A stretch of DNA of 64,000 nucleotides from the NCBI RefSeq assembly GCF_037325665.1, contig NC_090253.1, positions 40,023,812-40,087,811 of the forward strand, given 5' to 3'. Below, piece by piece: positions 42,901 to 53,181 of the stretch; position 1 is the first letter of the stretch; every line of letters starts with the position of its first letter. The stretch is from Littorina saxatilis (Eukaryota; Mollusca; Gastropoda; Littorinimorpha; Littorinidae). The notes under the pieces were generated by a model, which worked only from the letters and a program-made list of their open reading frames with translations, was not told where the DNA came from and ran no database searches. Both the position numbers and the translations under genes were made by a program.

Positions 42901-45740
42901 GTGCGAGTGCACTTGTACTGTACTCACTGTTAGAATGCCTTCAGGTATCAACAGCTCCTCTGATGGGATGAACGTTTCATCCTCTTCTGGTTCTTCCTCT
43001 GCTTCAGAAAAAGTATTGATAAGACATGATAAGATCCATAAAAGAATGCGTCCCTCTATCTTTGACATCATAAACATATACTTGCTCAACGCTCTGCCCA
43101 TTTTTTTCAAAGCCATGAATCAAAATCATAGCCATGCCAAAAAAATAAACACAGATCAACGCAATGAACAAATTTACAATCAGACATGGTTGAAATTAAA
43201 TGATACATCCATGCAACACATGTCTCAAGCTGGCTGTTCCAGACTACTACTTATCTTCAAATTCATTCAACACAAGGACATAGTCTTGACAATGTAAATT
43301 TAAGAAAGACAGACAAAAGGGGGGTAAGCTTGACGGAACACAAGTTACACCTCCACTTCGTGTACCAGAACTTACAATTGTGAGTGTATCAATCTGCAGT
43401 GATAAAAACATGTAGACATTCTACTAGGTGTGTAGGGTTTGCTAGGGAGCTGTTGCATACTATGATACATACACATATATATATATTTCTTCTAGACTGC
43501 GTTACTCACTCGCTGGCTGTTCTTCTCCAGCAGGAGGCGGTGCATAGCTGAATCCAACAGCATTATAACCTTCATGCAGTGACTCGTAATACCGCTTCCA
43601 TTCCTCCTCTGAAAAAACATCACACACAAAGCTGTGTACAGTTGACATTTGTACTACAACTACCAATGACTTAACAATAGGAAAAGCAGAGACAAAACAC
43701 TTGAAGAGCAGCTCTCTTTCTTACTTACTGCATTTACAAGTACGAGAACCTACCTAACTGACTGATCAATGTACACAGAACAATCTTTACAAAGTTTTGC
43801 TTGCATTTGCTGTGAAAATTAGTACTCTCCCTTGTTGAAAAGCTCTACCCCCGCCCCCCCCACTTCACAGACAAGATCAGAGGATACAGGGAAGTAAGTG
43901 CTCTACATTATTCAGATAGCAGAGAGCTATGCTGAACTACTCTTCTGTGACACAAGACACCAAAAAGTAAGGACTGAATAAAGAAAATACTTTCATAGTC
44001 AAGCTGCAAATACAACAGTAACAAATGGGCATATCCAATGACTAAGGATTAGGAAGGAGTAAAACTGTGCTGACGAGCATACGTCTGAAAACCACACAGT
44101 CTTCATCCCGCTTTCCATGTCTATATGACTCACCTTCGTACATTGCCTTTTCCCGAACATCTGTGACTAGTTCCAGGTATCTCTCCTCCTCGCAAGCTGC
44201 CTCAATCGCTTTTTCCTCCTCTGACAATTCCACCGGCATCCCTTTGAGCAGCTCTGCGTCATGCTTCGTCAGGTCGTAAAGATGTCCGCGCCCGTCGTAT
44301 CTATGGCACACACACAAAGCATCCTTGTGTCAGAAACCTCCTTTTACCTTACAGCAACACACAATTACTTATTTGAATGAACATCTCAAGAAAAGAATGA
44401 TGCATGTGCATGTATACATGTATCAAAATGAAACCAAACTGGAATGTCTGTAATATCTAGTATAACTTCTATAAGAAAGACAAACTAAGAGTAAGAAATG
44501 TTTGCACTAAAGACGACTTTCAATACATGCATATAATCACATGAGAAGAGAGGAACATATGTGTGCGTTTTTCTTTTGAACTATACAAATAAATTATGCT
44601 GAACAGATGACCGACAAGTACAATACCAATTACCATGATATAGATAATCTAAGCAACAAAGGATGTGAAAAAAACGATTTACCGAAGTCAAACCTACCTG
44701 GATAACAAATGCCATTTACTAAATTAAATACAATACCAACATGTTTACAAACAAGATCAAGGACTGTAAATTTCTAAACAAGTTTATTGATCAGTCTGCA
44801 TCAAGACAGGTTTGACTTCATACTCTTATCATGTGTGAGTGATACATAAAAACACCCTGTTCCCCCATAAAAAAAGGCTATATAGTTCACTGAACAGTAT
44901 TTAAAAAAATTAACAGTAACACCTTTAACACGAAGAGAGTAATTCAAATTTTGTGTAAACCCCTTTATATGTCATACCAATTGGAGACGGCCTTTCAGGC
45001 TCCATCCATCGTGACCACCCTGCAATGAAAGCATTCACAACAACATATGCCACCATGTTCAACTTCATTGGGCCATGCTGTTGTTCAAATCATCCGCAGT
45101 TCACTTCCATGGTGGCTTGTCAGTTTCCTCAGTCGCATGTTGTGTTGCAGTTGCTGATTTGTTGAGTTCACAACGGTTCCTCTCATATACTTTGTCTCAG
45201 ATGCTGGCCCGTGGTTTGTAGACAAACTCTGGCTGCTACAAATCGTCCTTTCTGTACACCGTGTGTTATCTTGAACGTTGGTCCGCGTGCGCCCATGGAT
45301 GTATGACAAGGTCGAAATACAGAGGTATGGCAAACAATATGCCATGCGGATGCACGCATTTTCATAACAATTAACATTCGCCAACTGATCATTGATGTAT
45401 GACATCTTTCAATGAATTTACAAACAAAATACAAAAGCCTGAAATAAAAGAAATCATTAGCATTCGGCGCGAATTTTGTTTCTCTTACGCGTAGAAGTAA
45501 TCCGAAGGTGGCTAATCCACCAAGCAAGGTGCGAGATGAAGGGGGAACCGACCTGTCTATCATGTGTCTGTCATCTCCCATCCATGGAATCAGGTGCTTC
45601 CCTTCGTCGATAGATTTTGCTTTTGCATCATCCCTAAATAATTTACAGGCATAGCCAAACACAAACAAATCTTCAAGTGTATTTTCTTGAGGTTTTTGAT
45701 CCGACGAGGCATCGCAGTCCCACAACAAAGTCGCCGCCAT
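24984..45740 (-). CDS. SFSWAP: Splicing factor, suppressor of white-apricot homolog (complete)
   Basis: SFSWAP is a nuclear SR-like protein that regulates alternative splicing; in Drosophila it represses splicing of its own early introns. Fifteen exons: 45553-45740, 44134-44300, 43510-43608, 42928-43001, 42079-42313, 38115-38191, 35651-35736, 34609-34830, 33832-34030, 32225-32420, 31387-31614, 30323-30484, 26774-26981, 25985-26239 and 24984-25542. They total 2955 nt (984 residues plus TGA) with consistent phases; the human protein is about 950. Domains: DRY_EERY region (about 25-150, with [13 protein letters not shown] and EEERYLEL); SURP1 (about 181-235, [15 protein letters not shown] and [10 protein letters not shown]); SURP2 (about 395-447, [16 protein letters not shown] and [12 protein letters not shown]); a charged [16 protein letters not shown] helix near 620; and an RS domain from about 690. 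The last exon is Lys/Asp/Ser-rich and ends in an acidic tail rather than plain RS repeats. Intron 9 appears to use a GC donor. The 3' end of exon 11 is the least certain boundary. Confidence 0.95.
27590..28481. mobile_element. hAT-like non-autonomous transposon, in SFSWAP intron 12
   Basis: It starts CAGGGTCCCCACTGCTTTTT and ends GTACGAACCCTG, the usual CAGGGTTCG-type hAT ends, with subterminal repeats of TTCCATGACTTTCCA near the right end. TACATT lies on both sides (27584-27589 and 28482-28487), which would be part of a target duplication. The minus-strand stretch near 27850-28046 reads [20 protein letters not shown] and may be a coding remnant; I cannot place it. Confidence 0.65.
28516..30060 (+). 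mobile_element. Inner SINE (TTTGGTGTTTAACG type), itself split by a transposon
   Basis: It begins with TTTC repeats and TTTGGTGTTTAACGTCGGTT, runs to 28683, and continues at 29856 to CCCTAACCCACGGGGGG near 30060. A shorter copy of the same repeat is at 50369-50525. The duplication TGACC at 28679-28683 and 29856-29860 marks the inner insertion. Confidence 0.65.
28684..29855. mobile_element. 1.2 kb DNA transposon with CAGRGGCGGACCTAG ends
   Basis: The left end CAGAGGCGGACCTAG and the right end CTAGGTCCGCCCCTG are inverted, each followed by a G- or C-rich run. TGACC is duplicated on both sides. The ends resemble hAT elements, though those normally duplicate 8 bp. The interior holds many TGACCTTGACC / GGTCAAGGTCA motifs and no convincing gene. 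Confidence 0.7.
30556..30913 (-). mobile_element. tRNA-derived SINE, head B
   Basis: Minus strand. The head contains GCTTGGTGGTAAGACGCCGG and GTGGGTTCGAATCCCGG (perfect box B GTTCGAATCC). The 3' body and (GAA)n tail are the same as in head-A SINEs. Flanks AACAAGYTTAC at 30545-30555 and 30914-30924. Lies in SFSWAP intron 11. Confidence 0.85.
32018..32131. repeat. Foldback repeat with arms of about 36 bp, in SFSWAP intron 10
   Basis: AAGTGACCTTTTCTTGCAAA (32018) and the following CGACAAACAAA are mirrored by TTTGTTTGTC and TTTTGCAAGAAAAGGTCACT (ending 32131), with a spacer of about 40 bp and a few mismatches. Confidence 0.8.
32695..33010 (-). mobile_element. tRNA-derived SINE of a second family
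   Basis: Minus strand. The head at the right holds GGCCTAGTGGTAAGGCGTCC (box A) and GTGGGTTCGAACCCCGG (box B). The body with CGGTGTCAGAATAATGTGAC and a tail rich in CAAACAAAAAC differ from the other SINEs. CATCTATCATGTTAT flanks it exactly (32680-32694 and 33011-33025). Lies in SFSWAP intron 9. Confidence 0.85.
33300..33826. mobile_element. Tigger/pogo-like MITE with tandemly expanded core, touching SFSWAP exon 9
   Basis: The right end GGGGTTCCACTGTA finishes at 33826. The core unit of about 72 bp (CCCATTTTAAGACTCCCTCC and CTCGGACTTTCTGTTCG) is repeated about six times. The left tip is lost. SFSWAP exon 9 ends at 33832, so intron 9 is MITE from its fifth base on. Confidence 0.75.
34917..35468. 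mobile_element. 0.55 kb MITE with inverted ends of about 36 bp, in SFSWAP intron 7
   Basis: The left end AAGGCCATGACAGACG (34917) and the right end CGTCTGTCATCGCCTT (to 35468) are inverted. They are followed inward by CAACACAAAACAGTGTTTT and its counterpart. The flanks TA and AA do not settle the target site. No coding capacity is seen. Confidence 0.65.
36131..38052. mobile_element. 1.9 kb transposon with 82-bp inverted ends, in SFSWAP intron 6
   Basis: 36131-36212 matches the reverse complement of 37971-38052, including AATAGACGA, CGGAAATAAC, TTTGCTGC and GTGACAAAATAGGCCAATCA. The interior has no long coding frame. Short tracts related to the tip (AATAGACG, GGAAATAAC) recur alone at 31978 and 52711. 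The right end lies 63 bp from SFSWAP exon 6. Confidence 0.75.
38541..41769. mobile_element. DNA transposon with inverted ends of about 270 bp, in SFSWAP intron 5
   Basis: The left arm (38541-38812) and right arm (about 41508-41769) are reverse complements apart from small gaps. Both hold GTGCATTTTGTTATACAAGC and CCAAATTTGGCACAGATG, followed by CATATTGGATTTCAAAATGG. The outermost pair is TAGTGG...CCACTA, flanked by CAT on both sides, a possible 3-bp target duplication. The interior carries a broken minus-strand gene (39080-41290). Superfamily is not assigned. Confidence 0.8.
39080..41290 (-). pseudogene. Broken gene of the long-TIR transposon, with PIN/FEN-like acidic motifs
   Basis: Three consecutive minus-strand open stretches (40537-41145, 40215-40517, 39200-40240) in different frames form one protein family that is common in cnidarian, mollusc and fish genomes. 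Landmarks in order: [133 protein letters not shown] and [13 protein letters not shown] Cys-rich tail (39120-39200) follows out of frame. The acidic set EEAD, D-x-GD and GCD resembles the metal-binding pattern of PIN/FEN nucleases; that is inference. At least two frame shifts and one stop break it. Confidence 0.7.
41820..42001. mobile_element. Tigger/pogo-like MITE, nearly intact
   Basis: TACAGTGGAACCCCCCTTTT to GGGGTTTTTCACTGTA, 182 bp, in SFSWAP intron 5, 78 bp from exon 5. Confidence 0.75.
42314..42927. other. SFSWAP intron 4, unremarkable
   Basis: I see no repeat or gene. SFSWAP introns 2 and 3 (43609-44133, 43002-43509) and most of intron 1 (44301-45552) are likewise plain. Confidence 0.5.
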
Positions 45741-45806
45741 GATGAATTAAATGCAGATATGACGTCACTTCCGATGACATGCAAGGGAAGTTACCACCGC
45801 TCAAAG
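45741..45806. promoter_or_regulatory. Compact divergent promoter between SFSWAP and TMEM199
   Basis: Only 66 bp separate the SFSWAP start codon (minus strand, 45740) from the TMEM199 start codon (plus strand, 45807). The gap holds a perfect palindromic CRE, TGACGTCA, at 45760-45767, directly joined to ACTTCCGA, an ETS-like core read on the minus strand as TCGGAAGT. No TATA box is visible. CRE and ETS sites are common in TATA-less bidirectional promoters. The SFSWAP start itself, ATCATGGCGGCG, resembles a YY1 site. Promoter function is inferred; the transcription start sites probably overlap inside the first exons. Confidence 0.65.
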
Positions 45807-46757
45807 ATGGAAGGCATCGAGAAGGCTGTGCCTTCGTTGCAGCTGACAAAGAAATTAATTACATACATTGACGACGTATTACGCTTGGAGGAGGACGAAG
45901 AGATCTGTACGCAATTAAAGCAGTTTTCTGCGGGAAAAGAGGGCTCATCGGTTCCATTCCACATCGTACGACGTGTGTTTAAAACACTGAAGGATGCAGG
46001 TAAACAACTACTAGGCCGGGGTCATGCCAATACGTCCCAGTACCATTGTGTCCCAGTACCATTGCGTCCCAAAAAAATGTCGTCTCATTGCGTCCCATTA
46101 AGCAATCCCATTGAGTCCCAATACCATTGGGTCCCAGTGCCATTGCGTCCCGTACCATTGCGTCCCAAAAAAATTGCGTGTCGATAGGTCCCAAGAAAAT
46201 TGCATCTCGATACGTCCCATAAAGGAATCCCATTACGTCCCCGTACCATCACGTCCCAACACAATTGGGCAGTGTGTGTGTGTGTGTGTGTGGGTGGGTG
46301 GGTGGGTGGGTGTGTGGGTGGGTGTGTGTGTGTGTGTGGCATGGATATTGTACGACAGAGTAGGTCGGCGAAAGGATGAAAATGAACAGTGGATTTTATA
46401 AGTACGGAGTATCTTACCTTATATTATCCGAGTAATTTCAAGCTTCAAGATTGCATAAATTTACGTAGCAATAATGTTGAAGCCTGTATATGCACTTACT
46501 TGACACATTTATTTTTTTCTCTTTTCTATTGTTTTTTGTTAAAAAAAAAAATGTTGTTGTTGTTGATGTTGATGATGACGAGATGATGATAATGATGATG
46601 ATTGTGGAGATGATGATCGTGGAGAAGAAAAGAAGAACAGCTAGTTGAAGGCCTTTATAATGTTCCTTTTTATATTTAGTCAAGTTTTGACTAAATATTT
46701 TAACATCGAGGGGGAATCGAAACGAGGGTCGTGGTGTATGTGCGTGTGTCTGTGTGT

Positions 46758-46804
<47 letters not shown>

Positions 46805-47906
46805 GATTCAGACTAAACTACTGGACCGATATTTATGAAATTTGACATGAGAGTTCCTAGGTATGAAATCCCCGAACGTTTTTTTCATTTATTTGATAAA
46901 TGTCTTTGATGACGTCATATCCGGCTTTTCGTGAAAGTTGAGGCGGCACTGTCACGCTCTCATTTTTCAACCAAATTGGTTGAAATTTTCGTCAAGTAAT
47001 CTTCGACGAAGCCCGGACTTCGGTATTGCATTTCAGCTTGGTGGCTTAAAAATTAATTGATGACTTTGGTCATTAATAATCTGAAAATTGTAAAAAAATA
47101 TAACAATTTATAAAACGATCTAAATTTACGTTTATCTTATTCTCCATCATTTGCTGATTCCAAAAACATATAAATATGTTATATTCGGATTAAAAACAAG
47201 CTCTGAAAATTAAATATATAAAAATTATTATCAAAATTAAATTGTCGAAATCAATTTAAAAACACTTTCATCTTATCCCTTGTCGGTTCCTGATTCCAAA
47301 AACATATAGATATGATATGTTTGGATTAAAAACACGCTCAGAAAGTTAAAACAAAGAGAGGTACCGAAAAGCGTGCTATCCGCTTCTTAGCGCAACTACT
47401 ACCCCGCTCTTCTTGTCAATTTCACTGCCTTTGCCATGAGCGGTGGACTGACGATGCTACGAGTATACGGTCTTGCTGAAAAATGGCATTGCGTTCAGTT
47501 TCATTCTGTGAGTTCGACAGCTACTTGACTAAATATTGTATTTTCGCCTTACGCGACTTGGTTTTTTTTAGGCGTGTGTTACTTACAGTACCTGTTTATG
47601 TAAAGTAACATAACAGTTTCTCGCCCAATAATATTTAATTCAAGTGTCTTCGATTTATGAATCCAAAAGGAATTTTGATCGCAGGAGGGTTGCAGAGTAA
47701 TATGTTAAATGTTAAACATGTACATACGAACCAGGATTTTACCAGAATATGCAGTTGTTGATTTTGAAAGATACGGTTGTGTTTGTTCAGTCATCAAACA
47801 GGAAGAAAAATGAAATGATTTGTTATTGAAACATCGTCCCATGTAGAACTAGTCTATGTCACTGATTGTGCATGTATGTATTATATTCTTGCGCGCGCGC
47901 GCGTGT

Positions 47907-47989
<83 letters not shown>

Positions 47990-50900
47990 GTACATATGTA
48001 TGTAGGTGTCTGTGTCTACATTTGTGCGTGTATGGGTTTCGCTATCTGTGTGTCTCGGTGTCTATGTGCTGAAGGTTCGATGACTGGACAGTCAGTCTAG
48101 CTTTTCTCAGAAACGGGTTTAAACATCGTCTACTCAGTAAATAAGCCAACAGTCATGTCATGCTCGGTTACATACAGTGGAATACAAAGCGGTGTACCGT
48201 ACTGTTTCGGTATTTTTCTTTGTGTCGAGCACCGCTAAAGCATATATTAATTTTACACTTCGGTTTAGGTTAGCGTGCTTCAGTTCATTTTAAAAGAAAG
48301 AACATGGTTACCTCAGAAAACATGTAAGGAAAGCAAGGAGCGCCTCAAAACAAACAAACTGACATGCAATATCCTTTACAGTTTCTGATTATATCGTGAA
48401 GGATTTTTTTTCTCCCATGAACAAACATTTATTTATTTATTTATTTATTTTTATTTTTTTTCCACTTCACCTCATCTCGACTAACCGGTACACATCTTTT
48501 TATTTTATTTTTATTTGTGAAATACTGCTATATACCGACACAATTTTTATTACAAATCGTGTTGAACGTGTTTTGTAATAAAAATTGTGTAATCCGAACA
48601 CGATTTGCAATAAATTTATTACAAAACGCACTTTTATTACAAAACGTGTCGCTACACTGCTACAGTAACATCTCAGAAATTAAATTCACTAGTATTGGGA
48701 CCTAATGGTACGGGGACGCAATGGCACGTAATTGTATTGGGACGTAATGGTACTGGGACGCAATGGTACTGGGACCCAATGGTATTGGGACGCAATGGTA
48801 CTGGGACGCAATGGTACTGGGACGTAATGGTACTGGGACGTAATGGTACCGGGACGTAATGGTACTGGGACGTAATGGTATGTTCCCACTAGGCCTACCT
48901 GTATCATAAGTGACAAATACTGAATTAGCATTTAAAGTTCCAACAGTTTGGTTTCAAACAGGCATACTGCTACTAGATAAGTGAGAACCGGTAGTTTTCA
49001 TGCTCGGGGGAGGGGATAATTAGGTTTACTCGTTTTTGTTCGCAGCCGATCAACGTAGCAGACTTCTTCTTCTTCTTCTTACTCTTAGTGATAGGTAGCC
49101 AACATCAGCATGGTGATGAATCTGCTACGCTTGGGTGATGGTGGTTCCGGTCTATTGCTTGGTCAGGGGTGAAGTTCAGGGGTGGGGGGGAGGTTGGGGG
49201 TAGGGGGGGGGGATGATGGGTCAGTGGAGAGTTGCCAGCCTGGCCTGAAAGGATGCCAGGGATGGCGCTGTGGCAGTTTCTACAGGCAGGCGGTTCCACT
49301 CTGGAATGGTGCGCGGGAAGAATGTTTTCTGCCTGTAGGCTGTCCTAGAGTGGGGGATTTCGTAGGATAGAGCGTGGATCTGCCTAGTCGTGCACAGACG
49401 ACAAACTAGTTAAGAACACATGCTTGTTGCAAAATGTATGTGCTTCAGAACAACACACCAAACTTAATCATTACAATCATCGTGAAAGAACTTACTCTGA
49501 TGTTTTTCAATTTTCCATTGGCTAACATTATTTTGTTTATAAATACTGTTAACTTTGTTGTACATGAACTTGTGGTGTACATTATATGTTTAGTTTGTAT
49601 TTCAGAAAATGAGAAATGTTGAATCTAGACTAAGAAGAAATATGTCTGATGGAATAATAGTTTCTCTGTTGTTTTCAGGTCAAGATGTGTACTTGCATGA
49701 AATGATCAGTGGCAGTGAGCTTGTCCTGCCTGGAGTCACATTTCCACCAAGAGTAAATAAATTATGTTTTTGCATACAATAATGAAAGTGCCTGTCCGAA
49801 AATCCAGAATTCTCGATTTTGAAAATATTTTCCAGAATTTATTTGTGTGTGCGTGCATTTCCTTGTATATCAAGGCTTTGAACTGTGTTAAAGAAAACTA
49901 AAATGCCACCTAGGCCCCCACAGGGCATGCCCCTTTCCCCAGCGGCGATCCTTGCTGCCACCTTGACCTAGAGCTTTTTTCCCCCACTGATTTTCTATTT
50001 CCCCAAATTTTATTCCTGTGCATTGATTTAGATTGATAAGGCCCAAACATGTCCAATGGCAAGGCACACAAGAACAAAAATGTGTGTCAGTAGTTTGCTT
50101 ACTTTATTTTAATTTTGTATTGACGTTTATCTTTTATTTACATAAGGCTTTTTATTGGCTTGAAATCACACAAGCTGTGTACTCGAGCTGTCGGTGAGGA
50201 GAAACTTTTTTTGTAGAGTCTGCAAAATCAAGTTTTGTCATTTAACAAATAAATAAAGTGACAGTGTCTCCAAGACTCAGAAATACTTTTTTTTTCTTGG
50301 CCTAAACAGGCAAGGTACTCAAATCTGATATATATATGGATGATTTCCTATAAATCAACACATCTCCTTTCTTTCTTTCTTTATTTGGTGTTTAACGTTG
50401 TTTTCAACCGCTCAAGGTTATATCGCGATGGAGGGAAGGGGGAGTGATGGGATAGAGCCACTTGTCAATTGTTTCTTGATTCACAAAAGCACTAATCAAA
50501 AATTTGCTCCAGGGGCTTGCAACGTAACACATCTCCTCACCACACCACAATTAGAACATTTGTACAGTGGAACCCCCCTTTTAAGACCTAAAAAAATCTG
50601 AGAAAACTAGGTCTTAAAAAGGAGGGAGTCTTGTAATGGAGGTACATTTACTGATGTTATAAACAGAAAATGTGAAAAATCAAGGTCTTAAAAAGGAGGA
50701 AGTCTTCGATTGGGGGGGTCTTATTTTGGGGGTTCCACTGTATTTGTATTTTCTCTCACTATCAAGGTCGCTGTTAAGGAGTACAGCTGTCTGTTTGTCT
50801 CTCTCAGTCTCTTCTACTGTCTCGGTCTCTTGTCAGATCTCTCTTTTCAGTGGAAGTAATACACTGTGTTGTGTTTTCAGGATCCAGAGCTGGAGGTGAG

Positions 50901-53181
50901 AATAAAGAAGCTGAAAGTAGCAGAGGAAGAGAGGGAGTACCGTCGGATGACAAAGAATGTGGATTTATCGGTAATAATAACGATTACAACAATGATGATT
51001 ATGTTCACTAATAAATGGCCACAGTCCGGAGAGTTTGTTGCAATTTACAGTAAAATGTATCTTCATGAAAAAAATGAAAAAAGGTTAAAGAATTAAACTT
51101 GTATTAAGTTGAAACTCATACATTTGAAAGCAAACATGTGCTCATACACACACACAGACACACACTTCGTGGCTCTTTTGATTTGAGGAGTGAAGGATGA
51201 ACAGGAACATGTTGTTAGAAGCCAAGGAAAAACATATCTATGTCTCTAATATGTTGAAATGTTTATGGATAACACTCACACTACCTGTGAAAGGAAGATT
51301 CTATTTTTTGCTGGATTCATGTAAAACGTGTTGTGACAACAAAGAATTGTGACTTGTTCTGTTTACTGTAAGCACTTTATGATTGTTTATTCTTTTTTTC
51401 CAGGTCAAGCATGAAATAACGTTTCAGGAAGATGGTAAGGGTTTTGAAGTGATGTTTATATGTGTGAGTAATCTTTGATGTTCGGGGAATGTGTGTGTGT
51501 GTGCTTGCATGTGTATGCTTGTGTGTGTGTGTATGCTTGTATTTGTCTGTGTGTGCTTGCCTGCGTGTGTAACTATGAACACAAACATAGTTAAATCCAG
51601 GTCGTAGCGGAGATATTCGACTAATGTTAAGATGTCATGTTAAATGACTTTACTATTTCTGTCCCCTTTGCAGTCAAGAGCCTCAATCGGCAAATCATTG
51701 GAGTCCTCAATTTTCTGGTGACAGTGGTTGCAGCCTTTGCCTTTGGCTACAAGGGGGTGGAAGTGGCTACCGGCCAAAAGATGTTTCCATTGGTAAGCAC
51801 ACAATCAACAGAGGAGCACAGATTAAGTTCCCACTTTTGTTAAGCCTGATATTCAGGGGGCGAAGTCGACTTTGTAAAGTCTACTTCACGAAGCTCCCTG
51901 CTCAAAGCTTTGTCACTGAATTTTCGTTTTGTGTGTGTGTTTGCGTGCGTGCGTGTGTTTTTCCTCTTTTTTTCCCTCCCCCCCCCTCCCCCCCCTTTAT
52001 GAGTGTGTATTACTTTTAGTCTGTATGCCTGTGCCCTTGACATCATCCAACCACTTCTCTCCCCTTTCATTCATTTAGGTTCCTAGAGTTCCTTCCCCTT
52101 TTTGCGTGTTTCCCCTCCATTTTCTTTCAAACCCTGTTCGTTCCGTGTTGCGTCTGCTTTTTGTTGTCTTTTGTGTTCTTTTCCTGATGAAGCTTCCAGA
52201 AGCGAAAATTCGTAATCGTCTTGTGTCGTCTTTGTATTGGTGAGTACAGTAATCCTTTGTTTTTTAACTGAATTTTTGGTAAAACAAATTAGTGAATTCT
52301 TTGGGAAGTCACTGAATTTTTGGTAAAACAAATTAGTGAATTCTTTGGGAAGTCAACTTCAGGCTCAATTAAGGACAGTCTTTATTGATTCTGTTGTTAA
52401 TGGGGCTGATGGGGTCTACTTTGACCACTACAACCCGGAATTGGTGCTTCTGCAGTGGATGCCCTTGCTGTGTGTATTGCTGTACTTTTCCTGTGCATAA
52501 CGAGTTTCGCTCTCATCGGCAGCCCAGCCACTGTGTTTTGGCATGTTCAAGTTTGCTTCAGCTGGCAATGTATAGTAATAATCTATCAATCTTCCTGAAG
52601 CTACTTACAACTTTATCTTATGTTTTGCGCTACAGAAGTCACTCTGCTTGACCAGTTCCAACTGATTTACTGGGTAGTCATGAAAAACATGCTCTGCTAC
52701 TTGAGATCAATAGATGATTTTCGGAAATAACTGTCAGGATTTGCAAGTGTTATGTAAGAGTTGCACCTTGCTAACAAAACTTTGAACAAACATGGTTGAT
52801 CAGTTAAAATCATGATCTCAGTGAATAACTGACTCTGATGTGCATGTTTTGCAGTGTTCATGTTGTGTGTGTGTGTGCTTCCTATGCTCACCCCTACTGT
52901 CAGTATCACCCTCATGGTCATGACTCATATATTAGCTTTATTTCAGGTGTTTATCAGATAATTTGCATATATGATACATGACTTCACACACACATACACA
53001 CACACAACACAAAACAACACAACACAACACAACACAAAACAACATAACACAACACAACACAAGACACAGTAAAACCTTCAATAATTCTTTTATTTTTCAG
53101 CAACTGACGACAGGACTCATCCTTGGCGGCATTGTGTTCTTCGCAGATCTGTACTTCTTGGTCAAGTTTAGCCCAGAGTGA
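45807..53181 (+). CDS. TMEM199: Transmembrane protein 199, Vma12-like V-ATPase assembly factor (complete)
   Basis: TMEM199 is the animal counterpart of yeast Vma12, an ER and ER-Golgi membrane factor needed to assemble the V0 sector of the V-ATPase; human loss disturbs glycosylation. Six exons: 45807-45999, 49679-49752, 50881-50970, 51404-51434, 51674-51792 and 53101-53181. They total 588 nt, 195 residues plus TGA; the human protein is 208. Landmarks are DVYLHEMISGSELVLPG (human LYLHELLEGSEIYLP), EEREYRRMTKNVDLS (human NEEYKRITRNV), a first membrane segment IIGVLNFLVTVVAAFAFGY (about 134-152) and a second TGLILGGIVFFADLYFLVKF (about 172-192). The frame is open further upstream, but the ATG at 45807 (AAAG-ATG-G) fits the protein length and avoids reading into the oppositely oriented SFSWAP exon 1. 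Intron 1 is crowded with repeats. Confidence 0.95.
46030..46258. repeat. Degenerate tandem repeat, CCATTGCGTCCCAGTA type
   Basis: Irregular units of about 16-18 bp such as GTACCATTGCGTCCC and AATCCCATTGAGTCCC, starting 30 bp after TMEM199 exon 1. The same repeat occurs inverted at 48695-48886. Confidence 0.85.
46275..46340. repeat. TG / GGGT microsatellite in TMEM199 intron 1
   Basis: (TG)n, then (GGGTG)n, then (TG)n, next to the CCATTGCGTCCC array. Confidence 0.8.
46672..47561 (-). mobile_element. Interspersed repeat, copy B, in TMEM199 intron 1
   Basis: Reverse complement of copy A. It begins with the palindrome TTTAGTCAAGTTTTGACTAAA and ends TTCGCCTTACGCGACTTG. A (TG)n tract sits where copy A has its CAGA tract. 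It lies between two inverted minisatellites. Confidence 0.7.
47890..47990. repeat. (TG)n microsatellite in TMEM199 intron 1
   Basis: (GC)n followed by about 45 TG units. Long TG runs of this kind are length-polymorphic. Confidence 0.9.
48695..48886. repeat. Degenerate tandem repeat, GGGACGTAATGGTACT type (inverse of 46030-46258)
   Basis: About 11 units of GGGACGCAATGGTACT, the reverse complement of the array 2.4 kb to the left, still in TMEM199 intron 1. Confidence 0.85.
50369..50525 (+). mobile_element. SINE of the TTTGGTGTTTAACG type, short copy
   Basis: It starts with TTTC repeats and TTTGGTGTTTAACGTTGTTT and stops at CCAGGGGCTTGCAACGT. AACACATCTCCT flanks it (50357-50368 and 50526-50537). 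Same family as 28516-30060. Lies in TMEM199 intron 2. Confidence 0.8.
50563..50742. mobile_element. Tigger/pogo-like MITE, intact
   Basis: TACAGTGGAACCCCCCTTTT to TTGGGGGTTCCACTGTA with TA tips, 180 bp, in TMEM199 intron 2. Confidence 0.75.

Noticed and set aside
45687-45806. Longer N-terminus for TMEM199 starting upstream of 45807
   Set aside because: The extra 40 codons overlap SFSWAP exon 1 in antisense and have no family counterpart; the 45807 start gives a normal length.
47866-48100. Open frames across the TG microsatellite
   Set aside because: Val-Cys repeats from a dinucleotide run with no other support. The CA-repeat frames near 24015 were rejected for the same reason.
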